A DNA stretch of 60,543 nt, from NCBI RefSeq assembly GCF_001431485.1, contig NZ_LDJM01000015.1, positions 1-60,543 of the forward strand, given 5' to 3'. The translations under genes and the position numbers were made by a program. Positions within the stretch are counted from its first letter, which is position 1, and each line of letters starts with the position of its first letter. Below are positions 1 through 7,363 of the stretch, one piece after another. The notes beneath the pieces are model-generated. The model worked only from the letters and a program-made list of their open reading frames with translations, did no database searches and had not been told where the DNA came from. Origin of the DNA: Stenotrophomonas ginsengisoli. Lineage in GTDB: Bacteria; Pseudomonadota; Gammaproteobacteria; Xanthomonadales; Xanthomonadaceae.

Positions 1-243
1 TTCCTGCTTCTGGTCAGCACCCTGGCCAGCTTCGTCAGCTGGCTTGCCGGCATGGCCTGCGAAGCAGCGGATATCGCCCACTGGTTGTGGCCGGTCAAAA
101 GCACCCGAAAGCTGTATTCCACCCTGCGTATCGGCCGCGAAGCATTGGCCAGAGGCTGGCCACTGGGACCAGCATCGCGCTGCCTTGAACATCTCAGATC
201 ACCGCCACAGGCCGTCTTGGAGCAGATGTCTCTACGCCCGTGA
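1..243 (+). mobile_element. IS4-type transposase, C-terminal fragment (runs off left edge)
   Basis: An open frame enters from base 1 and stops at 241-243, giving the last 80 residues of a larger protein. It starts FLLLVSTLASFVSWLAG and continues through the motif RKLYSTLRIGREAL. A hydrophobic helix followed by a basic RxLSTLRLG-like segment is typical of the C-terminus of IS4-family DDE transposases. The catalytic residues lie outside the window. The element's right end should lie shortly after the stop, perhaps near the ACTCTGACCC tag at 263-279, but no terminal inverted repeat can be verified because the left end is not visible. The family assignment is by recall of the C-terminal pattern. 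Confidence 0.65.
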
Positions 244-708
244 AAACGTGGGGAAACCTAAGACTCTGACCCGTGTTTTCGCCAGCTCATCGTCCAGTGG
301 CAGGTCCATATCTCCACGTACCTGCGATGCGGCACGAACCACCGCACCAGTCACCAGATACACCAACACCGTCTCCCCGCGTATCAACGTGGCATCACCG
401 AATCGGGACGATGGCCAGCAGCCGATGGTGCCGAGTACACCCTGCCCAGGCGTTCGCACCTGCAACACAGCATTCAACGTGCCCTTGAGCGACCGCAGCA
501 CGCGCATCTGCGCAGTGCCATCGCCATGCTCCATGACCTCACCAACGAACACGGCATCCGCCCGCGCAGCCAGCTCATCCGCCAGCTGCGACTGTACAGC
601 CAGCTCCTGTGCCTGGGTCTGCAGATACCGCTCACTCCCCACAACCAGCGACGGACATGCCGAAGCCAAAGGTGCCAACAAGCACAGCAACAAGACCAAC
701 TGGCGCAT
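232..708 (-). CDS. Small exported protein, 3' end probably altered
   Basis: The protein begins MRQLVLLLCLLAPLASA, a clear signal peptide, followed directly by Cys. ATG at 708 is chosen; upstream in-frame ATG (732) and GTG (717/720) codons are alternatives, with an AGGAG at 722-726. The mature part contains ADAVFVGEVMEHGDG, VLRSLKG and GETVLVYLV, a pattern resembling secreted TIMP/netrin-like bacterial proteins, but I do not assign a function. The last residues (KTRVRVLGFP region) are encoded by the ACTCTGACCC tag at 263-279, and the stop lies inside the end of the transposase frame. The native C-terminus was therefore probably replaced. It is likely non-functional or of changed length. Confidence 0.55.
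   Translation of the reverse strand: MRQLVLLLCLLAPLASACPSLVVGSERYLQTQAQELAVQSQLADELAARADAVFVGEVMEHGDGTAQMRVLRSLKGTLNAVLQVRTPGQGVLGTIGCWPSSRFGDATLIRGETVLVYLVTGAVVRAASQVRGDMDLPLDDELAKTRVRVLGFPTFSRA
263..279. repeat. ACTCTGACCC tag, copy 1
   Basis: ACTCTGACCCGTGTTTT lies just beyond the transposase stop. It matches copy 2 at 757-773 at all but one of 17 positions, in the same orientation. The reverse strand reads GGGTCAGAGT, a motif I recall as recurrent at mobile-element boundaries in proteobacteria. The two copies bracket the truncated exported-protein gene. Confidence 0.6.
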
Positions 709-756
709 AGCAATCACCACACTCCTACCCATAAATCACCGGACACCATTAAGTGC

Positions 757-773
757 ACTCTGACCCGGGTTTT
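757..773. repeat. ACTCTGACCC tag, copy 2
   Basis: ACTCTGACCCGGGTTTT is a direct repeat of 263-279. It sits exactly where the first integron attC site breaks off, so it may mark a recombination or insertion junction between the integron remnant and the IS-associated segment. Confidence 0.6.
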
Positions 774-840
774 TGAAAGCGAAAGGCTAGGCCAGCGTGC
801 TGCCGGAGTTGACGGGAAGCTCCTTACGGAATTGTTAGGC
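774..840 (-). other. Truncated attC site
   Basis: On the minus strand, GCCTAAC (834-840) starts three bases after the stop codon of the membrane-protein cassette, the normal position of an attC R'' core. The distal GTTAGGC core is missing: the sequence runs into the ACTCTGACCC tag instead. This looks like an attC interrupted at the end of the array. Confidence 0.5.
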
Positions 841-842
841 TG

Positions 843-1811
843 CTAGCCCATGATGTAGTCGTATACGATCTCAGCCTGCTGGCGTTCTAGCGCAAGCTCG
901 CGATTACGGACTAGTGCATCAGAGACTTTCGCCCGATCGTCTCCATAACTCGTATAAATCAGCGATAGCGCAAAAACCAGGATGCTGTGGCACTGGTCGA
1001 CGGAAAACGCGTTCCCAAGGTACTCGCGGAGCGTTGGGGCGTCGACAGCACATGCAGCCGACAATTCAGCGCCAAACTTCTGTAGTTGCTTAAGGTTCGA
1101 TGGGTCTTTCGGGGGAGCGACCCGATAACGGCCGCGGCCAAAGTTGGCGATGCGAAAGCCTTCAATAGGCTTTAGCTCAAGGTGGCCGCGGTGATACATG
1201 TCAAAGTACACCTCGCGCTCTGTGCCATCCGAGGTGCGGACCCGGTAACAGTCTAGAAGATTCCCGTAAGGGCCCGTCCCCACGCTTCCTGCGCGGGTGA
1301 ACTCCGGAGACTGTGCTTGGTTGTCGCGGAGGTTAGACAAGTATTCCTTCTCACCGCTAGGGTCTTCGCAACGAACTGGGTTCGTTTTGCTCCCCAACGG
1401 TCCGCTGACGTTGTGGTTGGCCATGGCATTTCGCGGCGCGCCAGACGCGGGCGATTCAAGCCACTCCTGCTCCTGCACAGTTATCGCGCCCCAGGCGCAC
1501 GCCGCGATTTGCACTAGAGCGGAGGCTCCACCCCAGAAATCCGAGTACCTTGCGAAGTAAGTGACTGCAACCAAACAGCTTAGGCCGATGCAGCCAAACA
1601 CAGCGATCTTGCGCCTGTTCGGGGCGACAAGTGTTCCAACCGCGCCGAGGATGAATCCAGACACGCCATGCAGAAAAAGCGCACTAATGACTACATTCCG
1701 GCCAGTATCAAGTGACCAGATTGAGAGATAGATACGTGTCACGAGCCATGACGCCATAAACGCCAAAGGCAAGAACAGGATCCATCGCGCGGTGTTTTTG
1801 ATCAATTCCAC
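843..1811 (-). CDS. Integron-cassette membrane protein, unknown function
   Basis: A 322-residue protein with GTG start at 1811, preceded closely by GGGGAG. The N-terminal third has about four hydrophobic segments (for example WILFLPLAFMASWLV, VSGFILGAVGTLV and a Cys-rich IGLSCLVAV). A soluble C-terminal half follows with REVYFDMYHRGHLELKPI and a run ending in EIVYDYIMG. No family is recognised. The gene sits between attC sites with almost no spare sequence, is in the same orientation as its neighbour cassette, and has lower GC and more varied codon use than the surrounding chromosome. All of this is typical of a captured cassette gene. It has no visible promoter of its own. Confidence 0.7.
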   Translation of the reverse strand: MELIKNTARWILFLPLAFMASWLVTRIYLSIWSLDTGRNVVISALFLHGVSGFILGAVGTLVAPNRRKIAVFGCIGLSCLVAVTYFARYSDFWGGASALVQIAACAWGAITVQEQEWLESPASGAPRNAMANHNVSGPLGSKTNPVRCEDPSGEKEYLSNLRDNQAQSPEFTRAGSVGTGPYGNLLDCYRVRTSDGTEREVYFDMYHRGHLELKPIEGFRIANFGRGRYRVAPPKDPSNLKQLQKFGAELSAACAVDAPTLREYLGNAFSVDQCHSILVFALSLIYTSYGDDRAKVSDALVRNRELALERQQAEIVYDYIMG

Positions 1812-1848
1812 ACTCCCCTCCCCAAGAAGCGACGTACCTTACCTAGCA

Positions 1849-1917
1849 GCCTAACGTTCGACATGAGCGGCATGACCCGGCTTGCCGGGGCATGTCCGCT
1901 CGATGGAGGGGTTAGGC
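1849..1917 (-). other. attC recombination site (69 bp)
   Basis: The site is bounded by GCCTAAC (1849-1855 on the plus strand) and GTTAGGC (1911-1917), the consensus attC core pair. The interior is an imperfect palindrome: GAGCGGCATGACCCGGC can fold on GCCGGGGCATGTCCGCTC with a short loop and unpaired bases. It separates the SUKH-like cassette from the membrane-protein cassette. The length is within the usual attC range. Confidence 0.85.
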
Positions 1918-1935
1918 GGCTCTTTGCGCACGGAG

Positions 1936-2454
1936 CTACCTACACAAGCTGTCGATCTGCTCGGAAAAGCTAGGGTACGCTTCGTTTGCCCTTGCGAGCA
2001 CCTCTGCAGCCGAGAGCTTGGCAATCCCCGAGTTCTCTTGGGCAAACAAGGTGAACTGAGCATTTGGCTTGCTATCTGGGCTTGGATAGGCGACAGCCTC
2101 ATATGGACCCACACCATCTGCTAGTAGCCAAAGGTATTCGTCCAAACTGAGCGCCACAACACCCTTCTCGCCTTCCGAGCCAAGAAACACTACGGGCTGC
2201 TTCTCAATCGGTTGGTCCGGGAGAACAAGCCAGAAGGCAGCGTAGCCACCAGTACCGTCTTGCCCAAAGACCCGGAACTGCGAGCCGTCGATCGCGGCAT
2301 TGCCTGTCCACGCTTTGAACCAGCTCGCATTCTCTTCCGCTGGGAAGAAGCTTTGGTACGGCTCAAAATCATATCCGTCGCCGTCGTCGTAATCGAACTC
2401 AAGTTGGTGGAGCTTGTGCAGCAGCGGCGGGAATGTGGTGTCCCAATTGCTCAA
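1936..2454 (-). CDS. SMI1/KNR4 (SUKH)-like cassette protein
   Basis: About 172 residues from TTG at 2452-2454, chosen because GAGGAGAG lies four bases upstream; a GTG at 2490 would put the start inside the attC core. The segment from DGTGGYAAFWLVL through QPVVFLGSEGEKG to VALSLDEYLWLLADG has the order of conserved blocks seen in the SUKH/SMI1 superfamily. In bacteria these are often immunity proteins against contact-dependent or secreted toxins. The gene lies in an integron cassette with no adjacent toxin, so a role as an orphan or stockpiled immunity protein is an inference. Family confidence is moderate; function is not shown. Confidence 0.65.
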   Translation of the reverse strand: MSNWDTTFPPLLHKLHQLEFDYDDGDGYDFEPYQSFFPAEENASWFKAWTGNAAIDGSQFRVFGQDGTGGYAAFWLVLPDQPIEKQPVVFLGSEGEKGVVALSLDEYLWLLADGVGPYEAVAYPSPDSKPNAQFTLFAQENSGIAKLSAAEVLARANEAYPSFSEQIDSLCR

Positions 2455-2481
2455 TGGTCTCTCCTCAAGATGGTCTGAGCT

Positions 2482-2629
2482 GCCTAACACCTAGTAGGCC
2501 GCCTAATTGCGGCATATTTGCCGAGTCTGGCCGGAAGCGCGTCACTTGTAAACCTGCAGACGCCTTAGCAAGACTGGCGCTGCTTCGACGCATCACTGCG
2601 ATATCGACTACTCCACCCGCGTGTTAGGC
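2482..2629 (-). other. Long candidate attC site (148 bp)
   Basis: GCCTAACAC (2482-2490) and GTGTTAGGC (2621-2629) form a perfect 9-bp inverted repeat 148 bp apart, just upstream of the SUKH-like gene. This fits the outer cores of an attC site at the upper end of the known length range. The inner arms are less obvious than in the 1849-1917 site. It may be a long attC or two partial sites. Confidence 0.55.
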
Positions 2630-2806
2630 CGCAGTTCTACGGACGTATTGATTACCCCCGCGATGTAGCGGGTGTAATCCGGGCCGAAAACACGCCATGA
2701 CGCGCTTTGGCCCTGCAACCAACTACGCAGGGCGCCGTTTCCTCGCAGCCCGGCGTTGCCACCGGGCGTTGCTGTTTCCCTGCCCGTTCCAGGCAGGGCG
2801 CTGCCC
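2630..2806. other. Array-chromosome junction, no convincing gene
   Basis: Between the long attC and the beta-lactamase stop there is no gene I can support. A minus-strand open frame (2608-2856) overlaps both the attC core and the beta-lactamase 3' end and has no recognisable domain. There is no integron integrase gene in the window, so the array platform is either to the left, beyond the IS, or lost. Confidence 0.4.
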
Positions 2807-3823
2807 TCATTCCACAAACAAAAAATAGTCATGCGCGGCGCGTGCGAGGTTGGCAATCACCCGCTCGCGCTGGGCGGTATCGGCGGTGGATTCCATCAGC
2901 ACGGCCACGATCACCTCGCCCTTGCCGTCAGGCAGGGTAATCACGCCGACATCGTTGATGACATCGCCCACGGTGCCGGTCTTGTGGGCGACGGGCGTAT
3001 CAGGCGGCAGCACGCCGCGCAGGCGGCCTGCGCCGGTGCGGGTCTGGCCCATGATGGCCTTCAGTACGGCGGTGCTGTTGTCGCTGAGCACCTGGCCTTT
3101 CCACACGCTGGCCAGCAGCTGCGCCATCGCGGTGGTGGTGCCGCTATCGCGCGGGTCGCGGTTCCAGGCATCGGTATCGCGGCGGCGCACATCCGGGGCA
3201 CGTACAAAGCGGTCCAGCACACCGTAGTCTTCCGGGCTGATGGGATTTGCCTGCGAGGCCGGGTTGCCCTGGTAGTTGGCCAGCAGCTCCCAGATGTAGC
3301 GGTCGATACGCACATCGTTGATGCCCAGCTGGCGCATGCGCTGGGTCACCGCATCGGTGCCACCACCCAGTTTGACCAGCATGTCGGTGGCGTTGTTGTC
3401 GCTGACCGTGATCATCATGTGCAGCAGGTCACGCACGCTGATGGACGAGCCCGGGGTGAGATGGATCTGCATCGGCCCACCCATTTCCGGGTAGATGTCG
3501 TTGGGCCCGATCACCACGTTCTGGTCCAGGCGCAGCTTGCCCTCGTCCACCAGGGTGAGGATGTGCACGGCCACCGGCACCTTCATCACGCTGGCCAGCG
3601 GGAAGGCACGCTCGCCATTGACGTGCACAGCACGACCGCTTTGCAGGTGCAGCATCGACACCCCCACCTCGCCGGGCAACATCGCCACCAGGCGCTGGGC
3701 CTCGTGCTGCAAGGGCGTGGCACTGGAGGCGGCAAACGCCGGCGCGGCGCACAGCAGGGCACCCAGCAGCAGGCTGCGGGCAATCATCGAACAACGCGGG
3801 GAAACAGCGGCACCAAGGCGCAT
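2807..3823 (-). CDS. Class A beta-lactamase with enlarged omega loop
   Basis: A 338-residue periplasmic serine hydrolase with signal peptide (cleavage near AFAAS). Catalytic motifs are complete: S78-V-M-K81 (Ambler 70-73), S141-D-N143 (130-132) and K281-T-G283 (234-236). The general base is best placed at E179 in ELLAN, with N183 four residues later, matching Glu166/Asn170. The conserved R-D of the loop end (DPRDSGTT, D226) comes 43 residues after N183 instead of 9, so the omega loop is about 34 residues longer than in TEM. GGAG precedes ATG 3823 by eight bases. The enzyme is expected to hydrolyse beta-lactams; spectrum cannot be predicted. No AmpR-type regulator is adjacent. Confidence 0.85.
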   Translation of the reverse strand: MRLGAAVSPRCSMIARSLLLGALLCAAPAFAASSATPLQHEAQRLVAMLPGEVGVSMLHLQSGRAVHVNGERAFPLASVMKVPVAVHILTLVDEGKLRLDQNVVIGPNDIYPEMGGPMQIHLTPGSSISVRDLLHMMITVSDNNATDMLVKLGGGTDAVTQRMRQLGINDVRIDRYIWELLANYQGNPASQANPISPEDYGVLDRFVRAPDVRRRDTDAWNRDPRDSGTTTAMAQLLASVWKGQVLSDNSTAVLKAIMGQTRTGAGRLRGVLPPDTPVAHKTGTVGDVINDVGVITLPDGKGEVIVAVLMESTADTAQRERVIANLARAAHDYFLFVE

Positions 3824-3911
3824 GGCAGCAACTCCAACAAGACGGTATCACCGCATCTGAGCACAGCCCTGCACCATTGCCCACCTGCCGCAGGTCATGC
3901 CACACACAACA

Positions 3912-3934
3912 ACGCCGGCCACAAGGGCCGGCGT
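3912..3934 (-). terminator. Hairpin after the MHS transporter gene
   Basis: ACGCCGGCC and GGCCGGCGT pair around ACAAG, downstream of the minus-strand transporter gene and followed on that strand by a TGTTGTTG tract. Confidence 0.55.
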
Positions 3935-3964
3935 CGGGGTCATTCCATTGAATCCACCAAATGC

Positions 3965-5626
3965 TTACTTGGTGATGTCCACGTCCTTGGTTTCGTGCAG
4001 GAACAGGGTGCCGACCACCACGGTCATCAGGGCGATGCCGATCGGGTACCACAGGCCGTAGTAGAGGTTGCCGGTGCCGGCGACCAGGGCGAAGGAAATG
4101 GCCGGCAGGAAGCCACCGAACCAGCCGTTGCCGATGTGGTACGGCAGCGACATCGAGGTGTAACGGATGCGGGTCGGGAACAGTTCGACCAGGTAGGCGG
4201 CGATCGGGCCGTAGACCATGGTCACGTAGATCACCAGCACCCACAGCAGCAGCACGGTCATCGGCACGTTGATGCGTGCGGTGTCGGCCTTCTCCGGGTA
4301 ACCGGCATCCACCAGCGCGGTCTTCAGGGTGGCACCGAACTCGCCGCCCTTGGCCTTGAGCTCATCCTTGGACAGGCCGGCGGCCTCGTAGGAGGTCACG
4401 CTGTTGTCGCCCACCTTGACCACCGCCAGCGAACCGGCCGGTGCCGGCTGCACGGTATAGGGCACACCGGCGCGGGTCAGCGCGGCGGTAGCCACGTCAC
4501 AGGAGTTGGTGAACTTGCGCACGCCCACCGGATCGAACTGGAAGGAACAGGTGGTCGGGTCGGCCACCACCAGTGCCGGGGAGTTGGTGCGGGCTTCCTC
4601 GATGGCCGGGTTGGCGTAGTGGGTGATTCCCTTGAACAGCGGCATGTAGGTGATGGCGGCCAGCAGGCAGCCGGCCATGATGATTTTCTTGCGGCCGATC
4701 TTGTCCGACAGCCAGCCGAAGAAGATAAAGAACGGCGTACCCAGGGCCAGGGCACCGGCAATCATCAGGTTGGCAACGGTGGCGTCGACCTTGAGCATGC
4801 TGGTCAGGAAGAACAGCGAGTAGAACTGGCCGCCGTACCAGACCACGGCCTGGCCAGCCGCGGCGCCGAGCAGCACCAGCAGCATCAGCTTGAAGTTTCC
4901 GCCCTTCAGGCTGTCACGGAACGGGGTCTTGGAGCCCTTGCCCTCGGCCTTCATCTGTTGGAACAACGGCGACTCGCTCAGCTGCAGGCGGATCCACACC
5001 GAAATGCCCAGCAGGATGATCGAGACCAGGAACGGGATGCGCCAGCCCCAGGCTTCAAAGGCTTCGGTGCCCAGGGTCATGCGGCAGATCAGGATGATCA
5101 GCAACGACATGAACAGGCCCATCGTGGCCGTGCTCTGGATGAAGCTGGTGTACAGGCCACGCTTGCCTTCCGGTGCGTGTTCGGCCACGTAGGTGGCCGC
5201 ACCACCGTACTCACCACCCATGGCCAGGCCTTGCAGCAGGCGCAGGATGATCAGGATCACCGGGGCGGCAAAGCCGATCGTGTTGTAGTTGGGCAGCACG
5301 CCCACCAGGAAGGTGGAGATGCCCATGATCAGGATGGTGACCAGGAAGGTGTACTTGCGGCCGATGCGGTCACCCAGCGAGCCGAAGAATGCCGCACCGA
5401 ACGGGCGGACGAAGAAGCCGGCGGCGAAGGCCAGCAGGGCAAAGATCATGCCCGTGGTTTCGTTGACCCCGCTGAAGAACTGCTTGGCGATGATGGCCGC
5501 CAATGAGCCATAAAGGAAAAAGTCGTACCACTCAAAGACCGTGCCAAGACTGGAGGCAAAGATGACCTTTTTGTGGCCCTTGGTGAGTTCGCCCTTGTGT
5601 GGGGCGCTGGCGCTGGTGTTGGACAT
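3965..5626 (-). CDS. MFS transporter, metabolite:H+ symporter (MHS) type
   Basis: A 553-residue inner-membrane carrier. The start at ATG 5626 is preceded by GGAGGGG and gives MSNTSASAPHKGELTKGHKK, followed by SSLGTVFEWYDFFLYG. This last segment is the signature of the MHS family (ProP, KgtP, ShiA relatives), as is GSLGDRIGRKYTF in the TM2-3 loop. Twelve membrane segments can be traced. A hydrophilic insert of roughly 100 residues (from ITHYANPAIEE to the segment ending TARINVPM) lies before the last four helices, as in the longer MHS members. The substrate is probably an organic acid or zwitterion; neighbouring DcaP-like porin, actP and acs favour a carboxylate, which is inference from context. 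Confidence 0.85.
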   Translation of the reverse strand: MSNTSASAPHKGELTKGHKKVIFASSLGTVFEWYDFFLYGSLAAIIAKQFFSGVNETTGMIFALLAFAAGFFVRPFGAAFFGSLGDRIGRKYTFLVTILIMGISTFLVGVLPNYNTIGFAAPVILIILRLLQGLAMGGEYGGAATYVAEHAPEGKRGLYTSFIQSTATMGLFMSLLIILICRMTLGTEAFEAWGWRIPFLVSIILLGISVWIRLQLSESPLFQQMKAEGKGSKTPFRDSLKGGNFKLMLLVLLGAAAGQAVVWYGGQFYSLFFLTSMLKVDATVANLMIAGALALGTPFFIFFGWLSDKIGRKKIIMAGCLLAAITYMPLFKGITHYANPAIEEARTNSPALVVADPTTCSFQFDPVGVRKFTNSCDVATAALTRAGVPYTVQPAPAGSLAVVKVGDNSVTSYEAAGLSKDELKAKGGEFGATLKTALVDAGYPEKADTARINVPMTVLLLWVLVIYVTMVYGPIAAYLVELFPTRIRYTSMSLPYHIGNGWFGGFLPAISFALVAGTGNLYYGLWYPIGIALMTVVVGTLFLHETKDVDITK

Positions 5627-5742
5627 AGGTGCTTCCCCTCCGAAGCAATCGTGTAGCGAGGCGGTGTTACGCGATGGAATGGTGCTGGCCAAACATGGGG
5701 GAGTTACATCGACAACAACTGCTGGTACTGCCGGTGTGGCGG

Positions 5743-5773
5743 GCACGGCGCAGCCGGCAGTGGGCTGCGCCGT
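5743..5773 (-). terminator. Hairpin after the DcaP-like porin gene
   Basis: CACGGCGCAGCC and GGCTGCGCCGTG form a long perfect stem ten bases beyond the porin stop codon. No strong T-run follows, so it may act as an mRNA-stabilising hairpin. Confidence 0.45.
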
Positions 5774-5782
5774 GGATGTGGC

Positions 5783-7198
5783 TTAGAAGCTGTACTTGGT
5801 GGTGAACTGGACGCGGCTGATGTCGCCCTTGCGGCCATCCTCGATCTCGCGCACGCCGTACATCAGCTCGGCGCCGACATCGACCTTGGGCATCGGGGTG
5901 TAGAAGATGTTGCCGCGGATGGACTGCACGCTGCTGGTGACCAGCGGCCCCAGCGAGCTGTCATTGTCGTACTCGCTGCGGGCGTAGATCAGGTTGGTGC
6001 GCAGGGTCGGGCTGAAGGCGTGGCGCCAGCCGATGTAGCCGGCCAGCACGCCGGTCGGGTTGAGCTCATCGCGGGCGACGTCATAGGCCGTGTCGGCGGT
6101 GATGCCCAGGCCCACGTAGCGGGCAATGCCCTCGCCACCGCTGAGCTGGTAATGCAGGGTGTCGCTGCTGCCCATCACCCACTTGCCGCCCAGGGTCAAG
6201 CCACCGCCGATCTTGTCGGCATCGGCACCGGTGGTCTGGTTGTCCACCTTCAACTGGCGCAGCAGGCCGGCCACGCCGAAGGTGCCCCAATCCCCCTTCC
6301 AGCCATAACGCAGGGTCAGGTCAGGCAGGCTGCCACGGTCGGCATTGGCACTGACATTGGTCCACGCCCCGGTGACCGGGTTGCGGGTGCCGGTCAGGGT
6401 GGTGGTCTCCGGGTTTTCCAGGGCGATGCTGAAACCGCCGTTGGTGTAGCGCACCTGGGCCTGGCGCACGAACAGCACGCCGTCGGTGGGGCCGACGAAA
6501 TCGGCCGCTTCCGGCAGTGCGCCGGCATCCATGAAGTTGGACCAGGTCTGGCCGGCCAGCCAGTTGTTCCAGTACATGTAGGCATGGCGCACGGTGGTGC
6601 CATAGGTGTTGGTGGCGGTCTGGTTGCCCAGCGCATTGCCGAAGAAATCCACTTCCAGCACCGCGCCGGCCTTGTCGCCCTTGTCGTTGGCGTGGTCCAG
6701 GCCGAAGGTCAGGCGCGAGAACTTGGCGTGGAAGTTGGTATCCCAGTCCGAGCGCTCGCCACTGCCGCCGGCCCCGTGCACCGGGGTCTGCCCGGGCAGG
6801 TACAGCGCGCGGCCGGTGGCATCGTCGGCCAGCTGGCCATCGCCGGTGGAGGTGGACAGGAAATCGGCCTTGATGAAGCCGCCGACGCGGAACGTGGTGC
6901 CCGGGTTGGCTGCCGGGGTGATACTGGTCAGCTGGATCGGCTGCTTGCCGGCCGGCACCGCTGCCGGGCTGGCGGCCTTGGCCTGGTCCACGTCCGCACG
7001 CAGGGCCTGCATCTGCTCGGCCTGCTGCGGCTGGGCGGCCAACAGGGCCTGCACCTGCTGTTCGAGCTGGGCAATGCGGGCTTCCAGCGCCTGTTCGCGC
7101 GGGGTATCGGCCAGGGCCAGGCCCGGTGCCAGCAGGGCCAGGGACATGGCCGCAGGCAACAGACGACGGACAACAGGGGCGCTATCACGAGGCTGCAT
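5783..7198 (-). CDS. DcaP-like outer-membrane porin
   Basis: 471 residues from ATG 7198, with GGAGA upstream (an upstream frame to 7330 lacks a ribosome site). A signal peptide (SLALLAPGLALA) is followed by a short coiled coil, LEARIAQLEQQVQALLAAQ, a proline/alanine linker, then a 16-strand-type beta barrel that begins FRVGGFIKADF and ends with the C-terminal aromatic QFTTKYSF needed for BAM assembly. The N-terminal coiled coil plus barrel is the layout of the DcaP family, trimeric channels for dicarboxylates and related acids. Position next to the MHS carrier and acetate permease suggests organic-acid uptake across the outer membrane. Confidence 0.82.
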   Translation of the reverse strand: MQPRDSAPVVRRLLPAAMSLALLAPGLALADTPREQALEARIAQLEQQVQALLAAQPQQAEQMQALRADVDQAKAASPAAVPAGKQPIQLTSITPAANPGTTFRVGGFIKADFLSTSTGDGQLADDATGRALYLPGQTPVHGAGGSGERSDWDTNFHAKFSRLTFGLDHANDKGDKAGAVLEVDFFGNALGNQTATNTYGTTVRHAYMYWNNWLAGQTWSNFMDAGALPEAADFVGPTDGVLFVRQAQVRYTNGGFSIALENPETTTLTGTRNPVTGAWTNVSANADRGSLPDLTLRYGWKGDWGTFGVAGLLRQLKVDNQTTGADADKIGGGLTLGGKWVMGSSDTLHYQLSGGEGIARYVGLGITADTAYDVARDELNPTGVLAGYIGWRHAFSPTLRTNLIYARSEYDNDSSLGPLVTSSVQSIRGNIFYTPMPKVDVGAELMYGVREIEDGRKGDISRVQFTTKYSF

Positions 7199-7317
7199 CG
7201 GAACTCTCCGTAACAGAATATGAATATGACTAGAGAAAAGCGTCGAAGTGCAGACTGCCTGCGACGCGCCGCAACACACCATTAGCCATTGGTCGAAAGT
7301 GCCAAGGCCTGAAACAA

Positions 7318-7345
7318 CGAAGGCCGGCAAAAGCCGGCCTTCGTC
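7318..7345 (-). terminator. Terminator after actP
   Basis: CGAAGGCCGGC and GCCGGCCTTCG form a perfect stem with a short A-rich loop, followed on the minus strand by TTGTTTC. It separates yjcH-actP from the porin gene. Confidence 0.7.
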
Positions 7346-7363
7346 TGCAACATGGCTGGCGGA

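Noticed and set aside
2608..2856. 82-codon minus-strand frame between the long attC and the beta-lactamase
   Set aside because: It overlaps the attC core and the beta-lactamase 3' end, with no domain or ribosome site. It is at most a cassette remnant.
2807..3823. Idea that the beta-lactamase lacks the Glu166 general base
   Set aside because: A gapless alignment puts Ile there, but E179 with N183 restores the E-x3-N spacing after a two-residue shift, so the base is probably present.
2756..5506. Long plus-strand open frame (916 codons) over the beta-lactamase and transporter genes
   Set aside because: It is antisense to two well-supported genes. The composition is His/Gln/Gly-rich, typical of a GC-rich shadow frame, and no domain is recognisable.
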